Assembly (NCBI RefSeq): GCF_029910655.1 | Contig: NZ_CP123897.1 | Coordinates: 1,302,001 to 1,366,000 of the forward strand | Origin: Methylomonas sp. UP202 | GTDB lineage: Bacteria > Pseudomonadota > Gammaproteobacteria > Methylococcales > Methylomonadaceae | DNA length: 64,000 nucleotides | Direction of reading: 5' to 3' | Shown: one piece after another, positions 49,401-58,360 of the stretch | How the letters are laid out: every line of letters starts with the position of its first letter | Position numbering within the stretch: the first letter of the stretch is position 1 | The notes under the pieces: generated by a model | Databases searched by the model: none | What the model saw: only the letters and a program-made list of their open reading frames with translations | What the model was told of the DNA's origin: nothing | Program-made: the position numbers and the translations under genes

Positions 49401-49738
49401 GATGCGCTTGGATAACGATCGGCGGCGAAGCCGACGATCAATTGTTGCCCGTCGTCGAGTATCGGCCGCTTGATTAGCGTCGGCAATTCCAGCATCAGCG
49501 CCACGGCCTTGGTTTCGTCCAGATCGGCTTTTTGCGCGTCGCTCAACGAGCGCCAGCTGGTGCTGCGCTGATTCAACACCGTGTTCCAGCCGGCGTCGGC
49601 GACAAAGCGTCGCAGCATGACTTCATCCAAGCCGTCAACTCGGAAATCGTGGAAGCGGTAATTCACGCCGCGTCCGTCCAGACAGGCGCGCGCCTTCTTG
49701 ACGGTATCGCAGTTTTTGATTCCGTAAAGCACGAGCAT
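49397..49738 (-). CDS. ArsC/Spx family (YffB-like) protein
   Basis: A 113-residue thioredoxin-fold protein of the ArsC-like group with [17 protein letters not shown] at the N-terminus (a CxxxxKA pattern) and [10 protein letters not shown] near the C-terminus. It is commonly found next to dapE in gammaproteobacteria, as here with a 4-bp overlap. A redox or glutathione-linked role is assumed but not known; arsenate reduction is unlikely. Confidence 0.93.
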   Translation of the reverse strand: MLVLYGIKNCDTVKKARACLDGRGVNYRFHDFRVDGLDEVMLRRFVADAGWNTVLNQRSTSWRSLSDAQKADLDETKAVALMLELPTLIKRPILDDGQQLIVGFAADRYPSAS

Positions 49739-49743
49739 GGCTG

Positions 49744-49986
49744 TCAGGCGTCTCCGGCCAGCAATTCTTCCAGGCTAGGCAGGGTCTCGTCGGCCTTGGC
49801 CCGAGCTTTGTAGACGTCGACGAATTCCATGAAGGCTTGTTCGAGGTCGTCGAGAACTTCTTCCTCGTCGGCGACTTCGTCTTCCGGAATTTCGCCGGAG
49901 TCCAGATAGTCTTTTTGAATGGCAATTTCGCCGTTCAGCGACAGCAGGGCGAGGATGAGTGCGTTATTGGAGATGTTTTCGGCCAT
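49744..49986 (-). CDS. Small acidic hypothetical protein
   Basis: An 80-residue protein (MAENISNNALILALLSLNGE...) with a very acidic middle (EDEVADEEEVLDDLEQAF). No family recognised. It lies 5 bp upstream of the YffB-like gene on the same strand and is probably the first gene of the dapE operon. The frame extends much further upstream, but the added part is proline/glycine-rich, unlike a protein, and overlaps the divergent promoter region. Confidence 0.65.
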   Translation of the reverse strand: MAENISNNALILALLSLNGEIAIQKDYLDSGEIPEDEVADEEEVLDDLEQAFMEFVDVYKARAKADETLPSLEELLAGDA

Positions 49987-50227
49987 GGCTAGATTCGAAT
50001 TGAGTTGATCGGAAAGGAATGTTTGCTGTTGGCGGGACGCTCCGTGCGTCGGGCGAGAATCCTTGAACAGATTGCCGCTAGAGTACCATTTTCCGGGTGG
50101 CGGCGCTTGCCCGTTTTTGGAGCCACCCTTCGGAGGTATATCGAAAAAACGCTGCAAATCATGCGAAAATGCCCGGTATAAGGCTGTGGCGCTTGGCCGG
50201 CCGGTTAAGGAGTCTCTCGACAGTAGC

Positions 50228-52465
50228 ATGCAAACCCATCCCGGCAGCGAATTTCAGGCAACAAATCAAGGTGTCGAATACATGGCATTAGATTGCGGCG
50301 ATCAAGCCCGTATCTTGCAATTGCAGCAGGATATTCTGCGGTTGGTGGCCCTGGGTTACGATGCCGTCGAAGTGTGTCGGCAAATTTGTTTGCTGGAAGA
50401 GCAGTTGTTGCCCAATGCGGTCGCTTCGGTGATGTTATTGGACGACGAAGGCCAACGTTTGCACGTGTTCGCGGCGCCCAGTGTTCCGGTCGAGGGCGTC
50501 GCTCAACTGAACGGTTTGCGACCTGGACCTGGTGCGGGTTCTTGCGGGAACGCGGTATTTCGGCGAGAACCGGTTTTCGTCGAAAATACCCATACCGACC
50601 CGCGTTGGGAGGACCTTCGCCAACTGGCCTGCAATTTCAACATCGGTGCCTGTTGGTCGATGCCGATACGAGGCAAGGGCGGTCGGGTGATCGGTTCGTT
50701 CGCGCTGTCCAGCTTCGAACATCGCCTGCCTAGCCCGTTCCATCACAAGTTGTTGGAAATCGGCGCTTTCATTGTCGGCATCGTGCTGGAGCAGCGTAGA
50801 GCCAACGAACAGCTGCATCTGGCCGGTAAGGTGTTCGAGTACAGTACCGAAGGGATCATGATCACCGATGCCGGCAACCGCATCGTTTCGGTCAACCGAG
50901 CATTTACCCGCATTACCGGATACGCGCTCGACCAAGTCAAGGGCAAGAATCCGTCGCTGCTATCGGCTGGACGGCACGGTCCCGCGTTTTACCAAAAAAT
51001 GTGGCAAAGCTTGGCCGCCAACGGTTATTGGCAAGGCGAAATCTGGAACAAAGCCCGCGACGGCCGGGTTTATCCCGAATGGCTAAGCATTACCGCGATC
51101 AACGGCGGAGATGGGAAGCTGGGTCACTATCTGGGCATCTTTTCCGACCTCAGCGACAAGAAACGCAGTGATGAAATCATTTGGCGGCAAGCGAATTACG
51201 ATGCGTTGACCGGCTTGCCGAACCGCAACCGTTTTTACGACCGTCTGGAACAAGCGATCAAAGCGGCCCTCCACAACGGAGGCCGGTTGGCGTTGCTGTT
51301 GATCGATCTGGATCATTTTAAGGAAGTCAACGACACGGTTGGCCATGCCTATGGCGACGCCCTGCTAAAGGCCGCCGGCGAGCGTTTGCAGGCTTGTGCC
51401 GGTCAAAATAGCGTATTGGCTCGGTTGGGCGGCGACGAGTTCACGTTGATCTTGCCCGACATTGCCGACAACGTAAGCGTCGAGCAAACCGCGCAAACGT
51501 TTTTGGATACATTGGCCGCGCCTTTCGTGCTCGATGGGGCCGCCAGCTATCTGTCCGCCAGTATCGGTATCGCCCTGTTCCCGGACGATGCCGTCGGCAT
51601 CGACGCTCTGCTTAAATATGCCGATCAGGCCATGTACGCCGCCAAGAACCAGGGGCGCAATGCCTGGCGCTATTTTACGCCAGCCCTGCAAATCGCCGCC
51701 GAACATCGTTCCAGGACTTCCAGTGATTTGCGCGAAGCTTTGGCCCGCGGTCAATTCCATTTGGTTTATCAGCCTATTGTCGAGCTAGCGACCGGGCGAA
51801 TTCGCAAGGCCGAGGCCTTGATTCGTTGGCAACATCCGCAACGCGGGTTCATCAGTCCGGCCGAATTCATTCCACTGGCGGAGGAAACCCGCTTGATCCG
51901 GGAGATAGGCGGCTGGGTGTTCGAGCGCGCGGTCGAACAGGTCGCGGCCTGGCAAGCCGCGTATGGCGCCGATTTTCAAATCAGCGTGAACAAGTCGCCG
52001 CTGCAATTCAAGGGTGACGAAGACTGGGTGGGGTATTTGGTCGGCTTGGGTTTATCCGGGCACAGCATCGTGGTCGAGATCACCGAAGGCTTGCTGCTGG
52101 ATGCGGACGAGCAGGTTTCAAACAAACTATTGGCGTTTCGGGATGCCGGTATCCAAGTAGCGATCGACGACTTCGGTACCGGTTATTCATCGTTGTCGTA
52201 TTTAAAAAAGTTCGACATTGATTACTTGAAAATCGACCAATCGTTTGTTCGTAATCTGGCGCCGGACTCCAGCGATCTGGTACTCTGCGAAGCCATCGTG
52301 ACGATGGCGCACCGCTTGGGGATGCAAGTGATAGCCGAGGGCGTCGAAACTCGAGAACAGCGAGACTTGTTAAGCGCGGCCGGCTGCGATTTCGCCCAGG
52401 GCTATTGGTTTGCCAAGCCGTTGAGCGTAGCGGATTTCGAGACTATGTTGGCTAAGGTTGGCTAA
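50228..52465 (+). CDS. GAF-PAS-GGDEF-EAL c-di-GMP protein
   Basis: About 745 residues: GAF domain (about 20-180), PAS (about 195-310), GGDEF (GGDEF at 401-405) and EAL (EAL at 529-531, DDFGTGYSSL downstream). Both catalytic signatures are intact, so it could make or break cyclic di-GMP. No RxxD inhibitory site precedes GGDEF. No membrane segment; a cytoplasmic sensor of small ligands or redox is likely. The start is uncertain: ATG at 50228 or at 50282. It is divergent from the dapE operon and interrupts the usual dap order. Confidence 0.93.
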   Translation: MQTHPGSEFQATNQGVEYMALDCGDQARILQLQQDILRLVALGYDAVEVCRQICLLEEQLLPNAVASVMLLDDEGQRLHVFAAPSVPVEGVAQLNGLRPGPGAGSCGNAVFRREPVFVENTHTDPRWEDLRQLACNFNIGACWSMPIRGKGGRVIGSFALSSFEHRLPSPFHHKLLEIGAFIVGIVLEQRRANEQLHLAGKVFEYSTEGIMITDAGNRIVSVNRAFTRITGYALDQVKGKNPSLLSAGRHGPAFYQKMWQSLAANGYWQGEIWNKARDGRVYPEWLSITAINGGDGKLGHYLGIFSDLSDKKRSDEIIWRQANYDALTGLPNRNRFYDRLEQAIKAALHNGGRLALLLIDLDHFKEVNDTVGHAYGDALLKAAGERLQACAGQNSVLARLGGDEFTLILPDIADNVSVEQTAQTFLDTLAAPFVLDGAASYLSASIGIALFPDDAVGIDALLKYADQAMYAAKNQGRNAWRYFTPALQIAAEHRSRTSSDLREALARGQFHLVYQPIVELATGRIRKAEALIRWQHPQRGFISPAEFIPLAEETRLIREIGGWVFERAVEQVAAWQAAYGADFQISVNKSPLQFKGDEDWVGYLVGLGLSGHSIVVEITEGLLLDADEQVSNKLLAFRDAGIQVAIDDFGTGYSSLSYLKKFDIDYLKIDQSFVRNLAPDSSDLVLCEAIVTMAHRLGMQVIAEGVETREQRDLLSAAGCDFAQGYWFAKPLSVADFETMLAKVG

Positions 52466-53173
52466 TTTTCGGCAAGCCTGGTTGGGTTCAGGCGTTTGCA
52501 AGTCTTCGACAGCGTCGAATGAATACCGCTTATTTTTGATGTCGAATAAAGTCGTCAAGTCGATCGCTATACTCCTCCGGAGCTATCGATAAATTCGATT
52601 GCACGGCCATACACACCACGGATGGGTCGAGTTGCAGATTTCCGGCAATGAGGTTTTCGAAATCTTGTTGACTCCAGATGCCTTGATAAATCGGAGTCGT
52701 CATTAAGCGAATATTAGCGGGTTTTAGAATCTCTTCAACATAGATGCCGTAAATGGAATATTCGGAAAACCATTCAGCCTCGAATAATACCTGTTGCCAC
52801 GGTTTTTGGTGTTTATCCTGTCGATATTGAGCGTAACATTCCGATTTTAAGTTTTTATTTTATGGGGTCTGTTTTAATCGGTTTTTACTATTGTGATTCT
52901 TTCAGAGCCGGGGTGAATCTGGCCGGTAAATTGACATTGAGAAAGTGTGTCTCATTTTGGTCGGATTAGATACGCTTTTCCTTGACCGGAACATCTCGGA
53001 ACTCTTGCCTAACTCTTTCGCGCGGCACCGAGAATAAAAAATAACCCCGTAAAAAATGCAAGGCTTTGGATTTCTTAATTTGCCGGACATTTCGAATGGG
53101 TTGACGGAGTCATTGTTTATTATTGCTATAAGATTGAATTTATTACACCTTAGAAAAGGATGCGCTGTTAACT
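52466..53173. other. 708-bp gap with a broken gene, AT-rich
   Basis: Holds a minus-strand gene remnant (52530-52862, listed separately). The rest, 52863-53173, is AT-rich with no supported gene. It contains the promoter of the epimerase-like gene at 53174. Low GC and a remnant suggest imported, decaying DNA. Confidence 0.5.
52530..52862 (-). pseudogene. C-terminal remnant of a DUF6492-like protein
   Basis: A 110-codon open stretch without a start codon at its 5' end (it begins after a TAA). It encodes a plausible protein end: KPWQQVLFEAEWFSEYSIYG, IYVEEILKP, GIWSQQDFENLIAGN and a normal TAA stop. The aromatic FSEYSIYGIYVEE pattern recalls DUF6492 proteins (putative glycosyltransferase-like), but that match is from memory. 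The upstream part of the gene is missing. The glycosyltransferase nearby supports a lost sugar-related locus. Confidence 0.6.
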
Positions 53174-53890
53174 ATGAACTTTAACGATACAGGCACATTA
53201 ATCGATTGGCCGTTGGAAGACACCGATGTTATTGCCCCATTGCAGAATAAACAGGATGGCGGGTCACGTGGAGGTGTTTATTTATGTATACCGAATTTCG
53301 AAGCGTTGCCGCCGCCGTTTGCTATCAAACATGGCGAATACCGAATGACCCCTTGTGATAACACCTTGCCGCACCGGAAAACTTTGGCTGGCACGGCCGA
53401 AGCCGATTGGGGCAAGGTCGAAGTGATCACCGATTGGACGGAACACGCCGGATTGGGCGGAAAAGTCTTGACGGTCTCCTGTCGTATTCGAGCGCTATCC
53501 GATATTGCTTGGATCCGGCCGGGGTTTCATCCCTATTTTTCGGTCTCGCCGGGCAGTGTTATCGACATCGGCGCCGAGCACATCGACATCGCGGAGATGC
53601 CGCACGATCAACTGCAAGTTCACCACGCGGCATCGTTGGCGGAGCCGGCAACAATTCGTACCGCCGATTATACCGTGGCAATGACCTGTGGTTTGTCACC
53701 GCTACGGGAAGGGCTGTGTTTGGCGTATGGCGTGTGGAGCGATAAAAGTACCGAGTATGTTTGCATCGAGCCGATTATCGGTTGTCGTTTCGGCGCGGAT
53801 GGTTTACCTGCACCGTTTAGCCTAAGCGAGGGTGAGGAATTTGCGATGACATTTACAATTCACGCGGAACGATTGGGTTTTCTGAAATAG
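53174..53890 (+). CDS. Aldose 1-epimerase-fold protein
   Basis: A 238-residue protein with the galactose-mutarotase-like fold. FAIKHGEYR lies near the N-terminus, the catalytic-type histidine is in RPGFHPYFSV, and a glutamate is in YVCIEPIIGCRFGAD, as in sugar epimerases. It is shorter than GalM and closer to hexose-phosphate mutarotase-like proteins. The substrate is unknown. It stands alone between AT-rich gaps near a glycosyltransferase. Confidence 0.85.
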   Translation: MNFNDTGTLIDWPLEDTDVIAPLQNKQDGGSRGGVYLCIPNFEALPPPFAIKHGEYRMTPCDNTLPHRKTLAGTAEADWGKVEVITDWTEHAGLGGKVLTVSCRIRALSDIAWIRPGFHPYFSVSPGSVIDIGAEHIDIAEMPHDQLQVHHAASLAEPATIRTADYTVAMTCGLSPLREGLCLAYGVWSDKSTEYVCIEPIIGCRFGADGLPAPFSLSEGEEFAMTFTIHAERLGFLK

Positions 53891-54232
53891 TCGCTTAATT
53901 GCTGGGGAAGCGAAAAGGAAAGGCGAGCAATTGCCGCACTTTTTTGGCCGTGGCATCCAGGGCAATGTTGTCCCGTCAAGATGAAGCCCTGGCAGGTGTT
54001 GAATTGGTGATTATAAGGCCGGTTTGAAAAGCCGAATTTAGCCTTCGAGGTTAGTTTTCATGTAGCTTACGGTAACGAATGGCTAGGCAATCGCGCAAGC
54101 AAGGTTAAACTATGTACATGCGATATGCTCGAGTAAACAGTGGATTTCTTGCCTTTCAGACGACGCCGTCTTGAAATGGCTTCTTTATGAAAAACCTGTC
54201 AAGTTTTATTTTTAAATCACGCTGAATGAATA
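53891..54232. other. 342-bp intergenic region
   Basis: No gene supported. It contains the second copy of the 16-bp motif AATTGCCGCACTTTTT (53929-53944), which starts 38 bp after the epimerase stop. The right half is AT-rich. It lies between convergent genes, so no promoter is expected for either neighbour. Confidence 0.4.
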
Positions 54233-55207
54233 CTAAATACAGGATTTTAAGGCTCGGCAAAGGGCATTCAAATTGCCGTGGATATATTGGGGTTGTTGTT
54301 GTAGGATGGTTTGTCTGACGGCCCAAGGGTCGTAATTGTTTTTAATTGAGATTAGCTGTTCGATTAACTCGTCTTTGGAACCGTAAATCAAAAAATTATT
54401 GGAGAATGATTTCCGGTCGCTGTCCTCGAGATAGACGTGACCGTTCGAAAGTAAGGAGTGGCGTTTAACCCAACTTGCAGCAGGGCTGGCGATATATCCA
54501 CCTTGAAATTGGATTTGTACGATCGGTAAGCCAAAGGCCTCTGGAAATGCGACGAAAGCGACACCGACTTGGGCATAAATGGCTTCGATTTCGCTAAAAG
54601 TGTATTCACCTCGCAATTCCAGAATCGGAATATTCAGGGTTTGTAGTGCTTCCAGCTGGGTCTGCCGCGCTGCAGTGTAACCTTCTCGAGGAAAATCGAT
54701 CATTGCCGTCAAAGGTCGCTGTGCTAAGAAGGTCGCTTGCGGCGTGATGTCCAGACCGATTTCGAATATCGGGCGATCTGTTAATGGTTCGATGTCGTGA
54801 ATGCCGCTAACCGTCAACAATCCGTCGAATACATGGTGTGCCGTAGGCCCGAATTTGTCCCGCCAAAATTGGGCGCCTTGGTAAGCGAAAACCTCGTAGA
54901 ACAATAATGGTTTGTCGAGTTGTTTTAGTGGGCGGAGGATTTGTGGGCGGCCTAAGATTCCTATCGTGTCGGATACGATGATAATGTCAAAGCTACGTAA
55001 GGTGTGGGTGATGCCTTGCAAATCCGCCCAAATTGCTTTGAAACGATGCCGGGTCGATGCGCTTCGTTCAGACATCGCTTCCAATTGCGCGAGTGCATTC
55101 GGGAAGTAGCCAAACTCCACACCCAGCTTAGTTAGCATTCGGGTCAGGCTTTCGGCCAAAAATCGCGGACTACGAAAATCGTTTTTCGCTAAGATCGCTA
55201 CCCGCAT
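54233..55207 (-). CDS. Putative glycosyltransferase (GT-B-like)
   Basis: A 324-residue protein starting MRVAILAKNDFRSPRFLAESL. It has an alternating strand/helix pattern and a C-terminal acidic/aromatic region (FVAFPEAFGLPIVQIQFQGG, then SPAASWVKRH) like the nucleotide-sugar half of GT-B glycosyltransferases. I cannot name the family with certainty. Its neighbours, an epimerase-fold protein and a broken DUF6492-like gene, suggest a small, partly decayed surface-sugar locus. Confidence 0.65.
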   Translation of the reverse strand: MRVAILAKNDFRSPRFLAESLTRMLTKLGVEFGYFPNALAQLEAMSERSASTRHRFKAIWADLQGITHTLRSFDIIIVSDTIGILGRPQILRPLKQLDKPLLFYEVFAYQGAQFWRDKFGPTAHHVFDGLLTVSGIHDIEPLTDRPIFEIGLDITPQATFLAQRPLTAMIDFPREGYTAARQTQLEALQTLNIPILELRGEYTFSEIEAIYAQVGVAFVAFPEAFGLPIVQIQFQGGYIASPAASWVKRHSLLSNGHVYLEDSDRKSFSNNFLIYGSKDELIEQLISIKNNYDPWAVRQTILQQQPQYIHGNLNALCRALKSCI

Positions 55208-55375
55208 GACTATTCCTTAAAGTATTTGGCATTCGGATTAAAAAATGCTGTTTGGTCTATATGGCTGGGATTCGGCTGTCCCACTTTGTATTCCAGTTGG
55301 AGTCCCAATCGATGTCCGTGCGCTTCGTATCTTAACGCGTGAGGCGCACGGGAGAAAGTTTAGTACCGAGGACGA

Positions 55376-56194
55376 TCAATCCCGCAACAGCTCATTAATC
55401 CCGGTTTTGCTACGGGTTTTCTCGTCTACTTGCTTGATGATCACCGCGCAATACAAGCTGTGGCTGCCGTCTTTGGAAGGCAGGTTGCCGGAGACGACCA
55501 CGGAGCCGGCCGGGATGCGACCGTAGCTGACTTCACCGGTCATGCGGTTGAAGATCTTGGTGCTTTGGCCGATGTAGACGCCCATCGATACCACGCAATT
55601 ATCTTCGACGATCACACCTTCGACGATCTCGGAGCGGGCGCCGATGAAGCAGTTATCGCCGATGATGGTCGGGTTGGCTTGCAGCGGCTCCAGTACGCCG
55701 CCGATGCCGACGCCGCCGGACAAATGCACGTTTTTGCCGATTTGCGCGCAAGAACCGACCGTTACCCAAGTATCGACCATCGTGCCGCTATCGACGTAAG
55801 CACCGATGTTGACGTAAGACGGCATCAGGATCGCGCCGGGGGCAATGTAGGAACCGTAACGGGCTACTGCGTTGGGCACCACGCGGACGCCGGCTTGAGC
55901 AAATTCGGCTTCGCTGTATTGACCGAATTTGGTCGGCACTTTGTCGTAATAACGCACGTCGCCGCTCTCGATGACTTTGTTTTCGTTGATGCGGAACGAC
56001 AGCAGCACCGCTTTTTTCAGCCATTGGTTGGTGACCCAATCGCCGTCTTTTTTCTCGGCGACGCGCGCTTCGCCTTTGTCGAGCATGTTCAATGCGGTGG
56101 CGACCGCGTCGCGCACTTCGGCAGAGACGGTGGACGGGCTGATTTCGGCGCGGTTTTCGAAGGCGTCGTTGATGATGGTTTCCAGGTTTGACAT
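55376..56194 (-). CDS. dapD: Tetrahydrodipicolinate N-succinyltransferase
   Basis: A 272-residue left-handed beta-helix acyltransferase that adds succinyl from succinyl-CoA in lysine/diaminopimelate synthesis. Hexapeptide repeats run through [37 protein letters not shown] and [22 protein letters not shown]. Length and start ([17 protein letters not shown]) are typical. A GTAGGATGTGC inverted-repeat element separates it from dapC. Confidence 0.97.
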   Translation of the reverse strand: MSNLETIINDAFENRAEISPSTVSAEVRDAVATALNMLDKGEARVAEKKDGDWVTNQWLKKAVLLSFRINENKVIESGDVRYYDKVPTKFGQYSEAEFAQAGVRVVPNAVARYGSYIAPGAILMPSYVNIGAYVDSGTMVDTWVTVGSCAQIGKNVHLSGGVGIGGVLEPLQANPTIIGDNCFIGARSEIVEGVIVEDNCVVSMGVYIGQSTKIFNRMTGEVSYGRIPAGSVVVSGNLPSKDGSHSLYCAVIIKQVDEKTRSKTGINELLRD

Positions 56195-56224
56195 GGTTTT
56201 CTTAAGTTTAAGGATTAAACAAAT

Positions 56225-56295
56225 GTAGGATGTGCCGACGTAAGGAGGCGCATCGTTCGCGACCGATACGCTTCACGTTGTTCAGCACATCCTAC
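56225..56295. repeat. REP-like inverted repeat between dapC and dapD
   Basis: A perfect 11-bp inverted repeat, GTAGGATGTGC (56225-56235) and GCACATCCTAC (56285-56295), encloses about 49 bp that contain GGCGCATCGTTCGCG. Elements of this kind are scattered between genes in several gammaproteobacteria. The right arm contains the dapC stop codon (TAG of TAGGATGTGC on the minus strand), so the element forms the 3' edge of dapC. It may act as a hairpin in the dapC-dapD transcript. Confidence 0.8.
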
Positions 56296-57494
56296 GCGGT
56301 GTTTTCATTGAGAAAAGCTTTAATGCGTTGCGCCGCCTCGACACATTCCTCGATCGGCGCCACCAGCGCGATACGGACATGGTAGGCACCGGGATTAACG
56401 CCGCTGCTGTCGCGCGACAAATAACTTCCCGGCAACACCGTAATGTTCTGCTGGGCAAACAATTGTTTAGCAAATTCACAGTCATCAATTGGTGTCTTCA
56501 GCCAGACATAGAAGCTGGCCGGCGGCCGGCTGATCTCGCAGACGTCTTTTAAAATATCGATGAAGGCGGTGAACTTGTCGCGGTACAACTGGCGGTTGTG
56601 TTTGACGTGTTCCTCGTCGTTCCAGGCGGCGATGCTGGCGTGTTGGGTCGGCACTGGCATCGGGCAGCCGTGGTAGGTGCGGTATTTAAGATACTGTTTC
56701 AGCACCTCGGCATCGCCGGCCACGAAACCGGAGCGCAGGCCGGGCGCGTTGGAACGCTTGGACAGGCTTTGGAAAATCACGCAATGCTTGAATGCGGTGT
56801 TGCCGCCGTGCCAGGCGCTTTGCAGCAGGCCTTGCGGCGGGTTCGCCTCGTCGTCGTAGAGTTCGGTGTAGCACTCGTCGGAGGCGATGACAAAGTCGTA
56901 CTTGTCCGCCAGCGCCAGTAGTTTCAGATGGTCACTCTCGCTCAGCACCGTGCCGGTCGGATTGCCGGGCGAACAGATGAAAATCAGCTGGCAGCGCTGC
57001 CAGATCGCTTCCGGCACGCTGTCGAAATCCGGGAGATAGCTGTTTTCTTCGGTGGTGTTCAGATAATACGGTTCGGCGCCGGCCAGCAAGGCCGCACCTT
57101 CGTAGATCTGGTAGAAAGGATTGGGCATGATCACCACCGGCTTGGCGGCGGGATCGATCACAGCCTGTGCCAGTGAGAATAAGGCCTCGCGGGTGCCGTT
57201 GACCGGCAGTACCTGAGTCTCGGGATCGACGCCGCCGGCCGGAATCGCGAAGCGTCGGCAAGTCCACTCGGCAATTGCCTGACGCAATTCCGGCAAGCCC
57301 TTGGTGGTCGGATACTGGGTCAGCCCGTGCAGATGACGCAGCAGGGCTTCCTGGATGAAGTGCGGCGTGGCGTGTTTGGGTTCGCCGATAGACAGCGCAA
57401 TATGGGGTTGATCGCTAGGGGGCACAACGCCGTTTTTTAACGCAGCCAGCTTCTCGAACGGATAGGGATGCAGTTGAGATAAATACGGATTCAT
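56292..57494 (-). CDS. dapC: Succinyldiaminopimelate transaminase
   Basis: A 400-residue fold-type I PLP aminotransferase of the DapC group. MNPYLSQLHPYPFEKLAALK opens the protein, SIGEPKHATP and VIMPNPFYQIYEG follow, and the PLP lysine lies in FQSLSKRSNAPGLRSGF. It converts the succinylated keto-intermediate using glutamate. The start overlaps the stop of the M48 protease gene by one base (TAATG). Together with dapD and dapE it completes three steps of the succinylase pathway. Confidence 0.95.
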   Translation of the reverse strand: MNPYLSQLHPYPFEKLAALKNGVVPPSDQPHIALSIGEPKHATPHFIQEALLRHLHGLTQYPTTKGLPELRQAIAEWTCRRFAIPAGGVDPETQVLPVNGTREALFSLAQAVIDPAAKPVVIMPNPFYQIYEGAALLAGAEPYYLNTTEENSYLPDFDSVPEAIWQRCQLIFICSPGNPTGTVLSESDHLKLLALADKYDFVIASDECYTELYDDEANPPQGLLQSAWHGGNTAFKHCVIFQSLSKRSNAPGLRSGFVAGDAEVLKQYLKYRTYHGCPMPVPTQHASIAAWNDEEHVKHNRQLYRDKFTAFIDILKDVCEISRPPASFYVWLKTPIDDCEFAKQLFAQQNITVLPGSYLSRDSSGVNPGAYHVRIALVAPIEECVEAAQRIKAFLNENTA

Positions 57495-58276
57495 TATTTG
57501 GTGCAGTGCGGTTGTTTGCCCTGACTTCTAGCTTGTTGCTGAAGTTGAACAGCGTGGTTCATGTGTTGGTTCAAATTGTCGATGCGGCTACCGTGCGACG
57601 GGTGCGTGGACATGAACTCGATAGGCTGGCCGCCTTGCGAGGCTTGATCCATTTTTTTCCATAGATTGATACTTTGGCGGGGATCGAAGCCGGCTTTAGC
57701 CATCAAATCCAAACCTATCGTATCGGCCTCGGTTTCGTGAACCCGGCTATAAGGTAGCAGCACGCCGTATTGGGCGCCGACGCCGAGTAGTCCCAAGGCC
57801 GTCTGGCCGAGCGCGGTCTGCGGTTGGGTAACCGCTTGAACCATCGAGAGTCCGGTACTGACCGCGGTCTCTTGCGACAAGCGTTCGTTGCTGTGGCGCG
57901 AGAGCACATGACCGATTTCGTGGCCGATTACCGCCGCCAATTGGTCTTGATTGTCGACGAGCTTGATCAGACCGGTGTGAACGCCGATTTTGTTGCCGGG
58001 CAGGGCGAACGCGTTCAGGGTTTCGTCTTCGAAGACCACGACTTCCCACTGTCCGCCGGTTTGCTTGGTCAGGTCGAGTGCAACGCATTGCGCAAACTGG
58101 TTGTAATCGCCGTTGCGGCTGATCGGATTTTCGCTCTTCATACTGTCGAAGGCTTGCAAGCCCATTTGATCGACCTGATTGTCGGGCATGTAAATGAATT
58201 GGCTCCTGCCGGTAGGACTGGTGGCGCATGCGCTCAGTAAGCCGACGAGAACGGTAAACAGGGATTTTTTCAACAT
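57494..58276 (-). CDS. M48 family lipoprotein metalloprotease (LoiP/BepA-like)
   Basis: A 260-residue periplasmic zinc protease anchored as a lipoprotein (Cys17 in LVGLLSAC). The zinc motif is HEIGH (H119, E120, H123), and the third ligand is the glutamate in HETEADTIGLDLMAKAG. The length matches small M48 lipoproteins that help control outer-membrane quality. It is transcribed with dapC, with which it shares a 1-base overlap, although the two functions are unrelated. Confidence 0.94.
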   Translation of the reverse strand: MLKKSLFTVLVGLLSACATSPTGRSQFIYMPDNQVDQMGLQAFDSMKSENPISRNGDYNQFAQCVALDLTKQTGGQWEVVVFEDETLNAFALPGNKIGVHTGLIKLVDNQDQLAAVIGHEIGHVLSRHSNERLSQETAVSTGLSMVQAVTQPQTALGQTALGLLGVGAQYGVLLPYSRVHETEADTIGLDLMAKAGFDPRQSINLWKKMDQASQGGQPIEFMSTHPSHGSRIDNLNQHMNHAVQLQQQARSQGKQPHCTK

Positions 58277-58360
58277 GGCGAAACTTCCGCAGGATGAACA
58301 GAGGCGGCATTTTAGCCCAACCGGCGCGCTGGAGTGGCAGCTTTTTGGCCGGCAGGGTTG

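Noticed and set aside
49987..50229. 81-codon extension of the small acidic protein
   Set aside because: Composition is unlike protein and it would occupy the divergent promoter region of the GGDEF-EAL gene.
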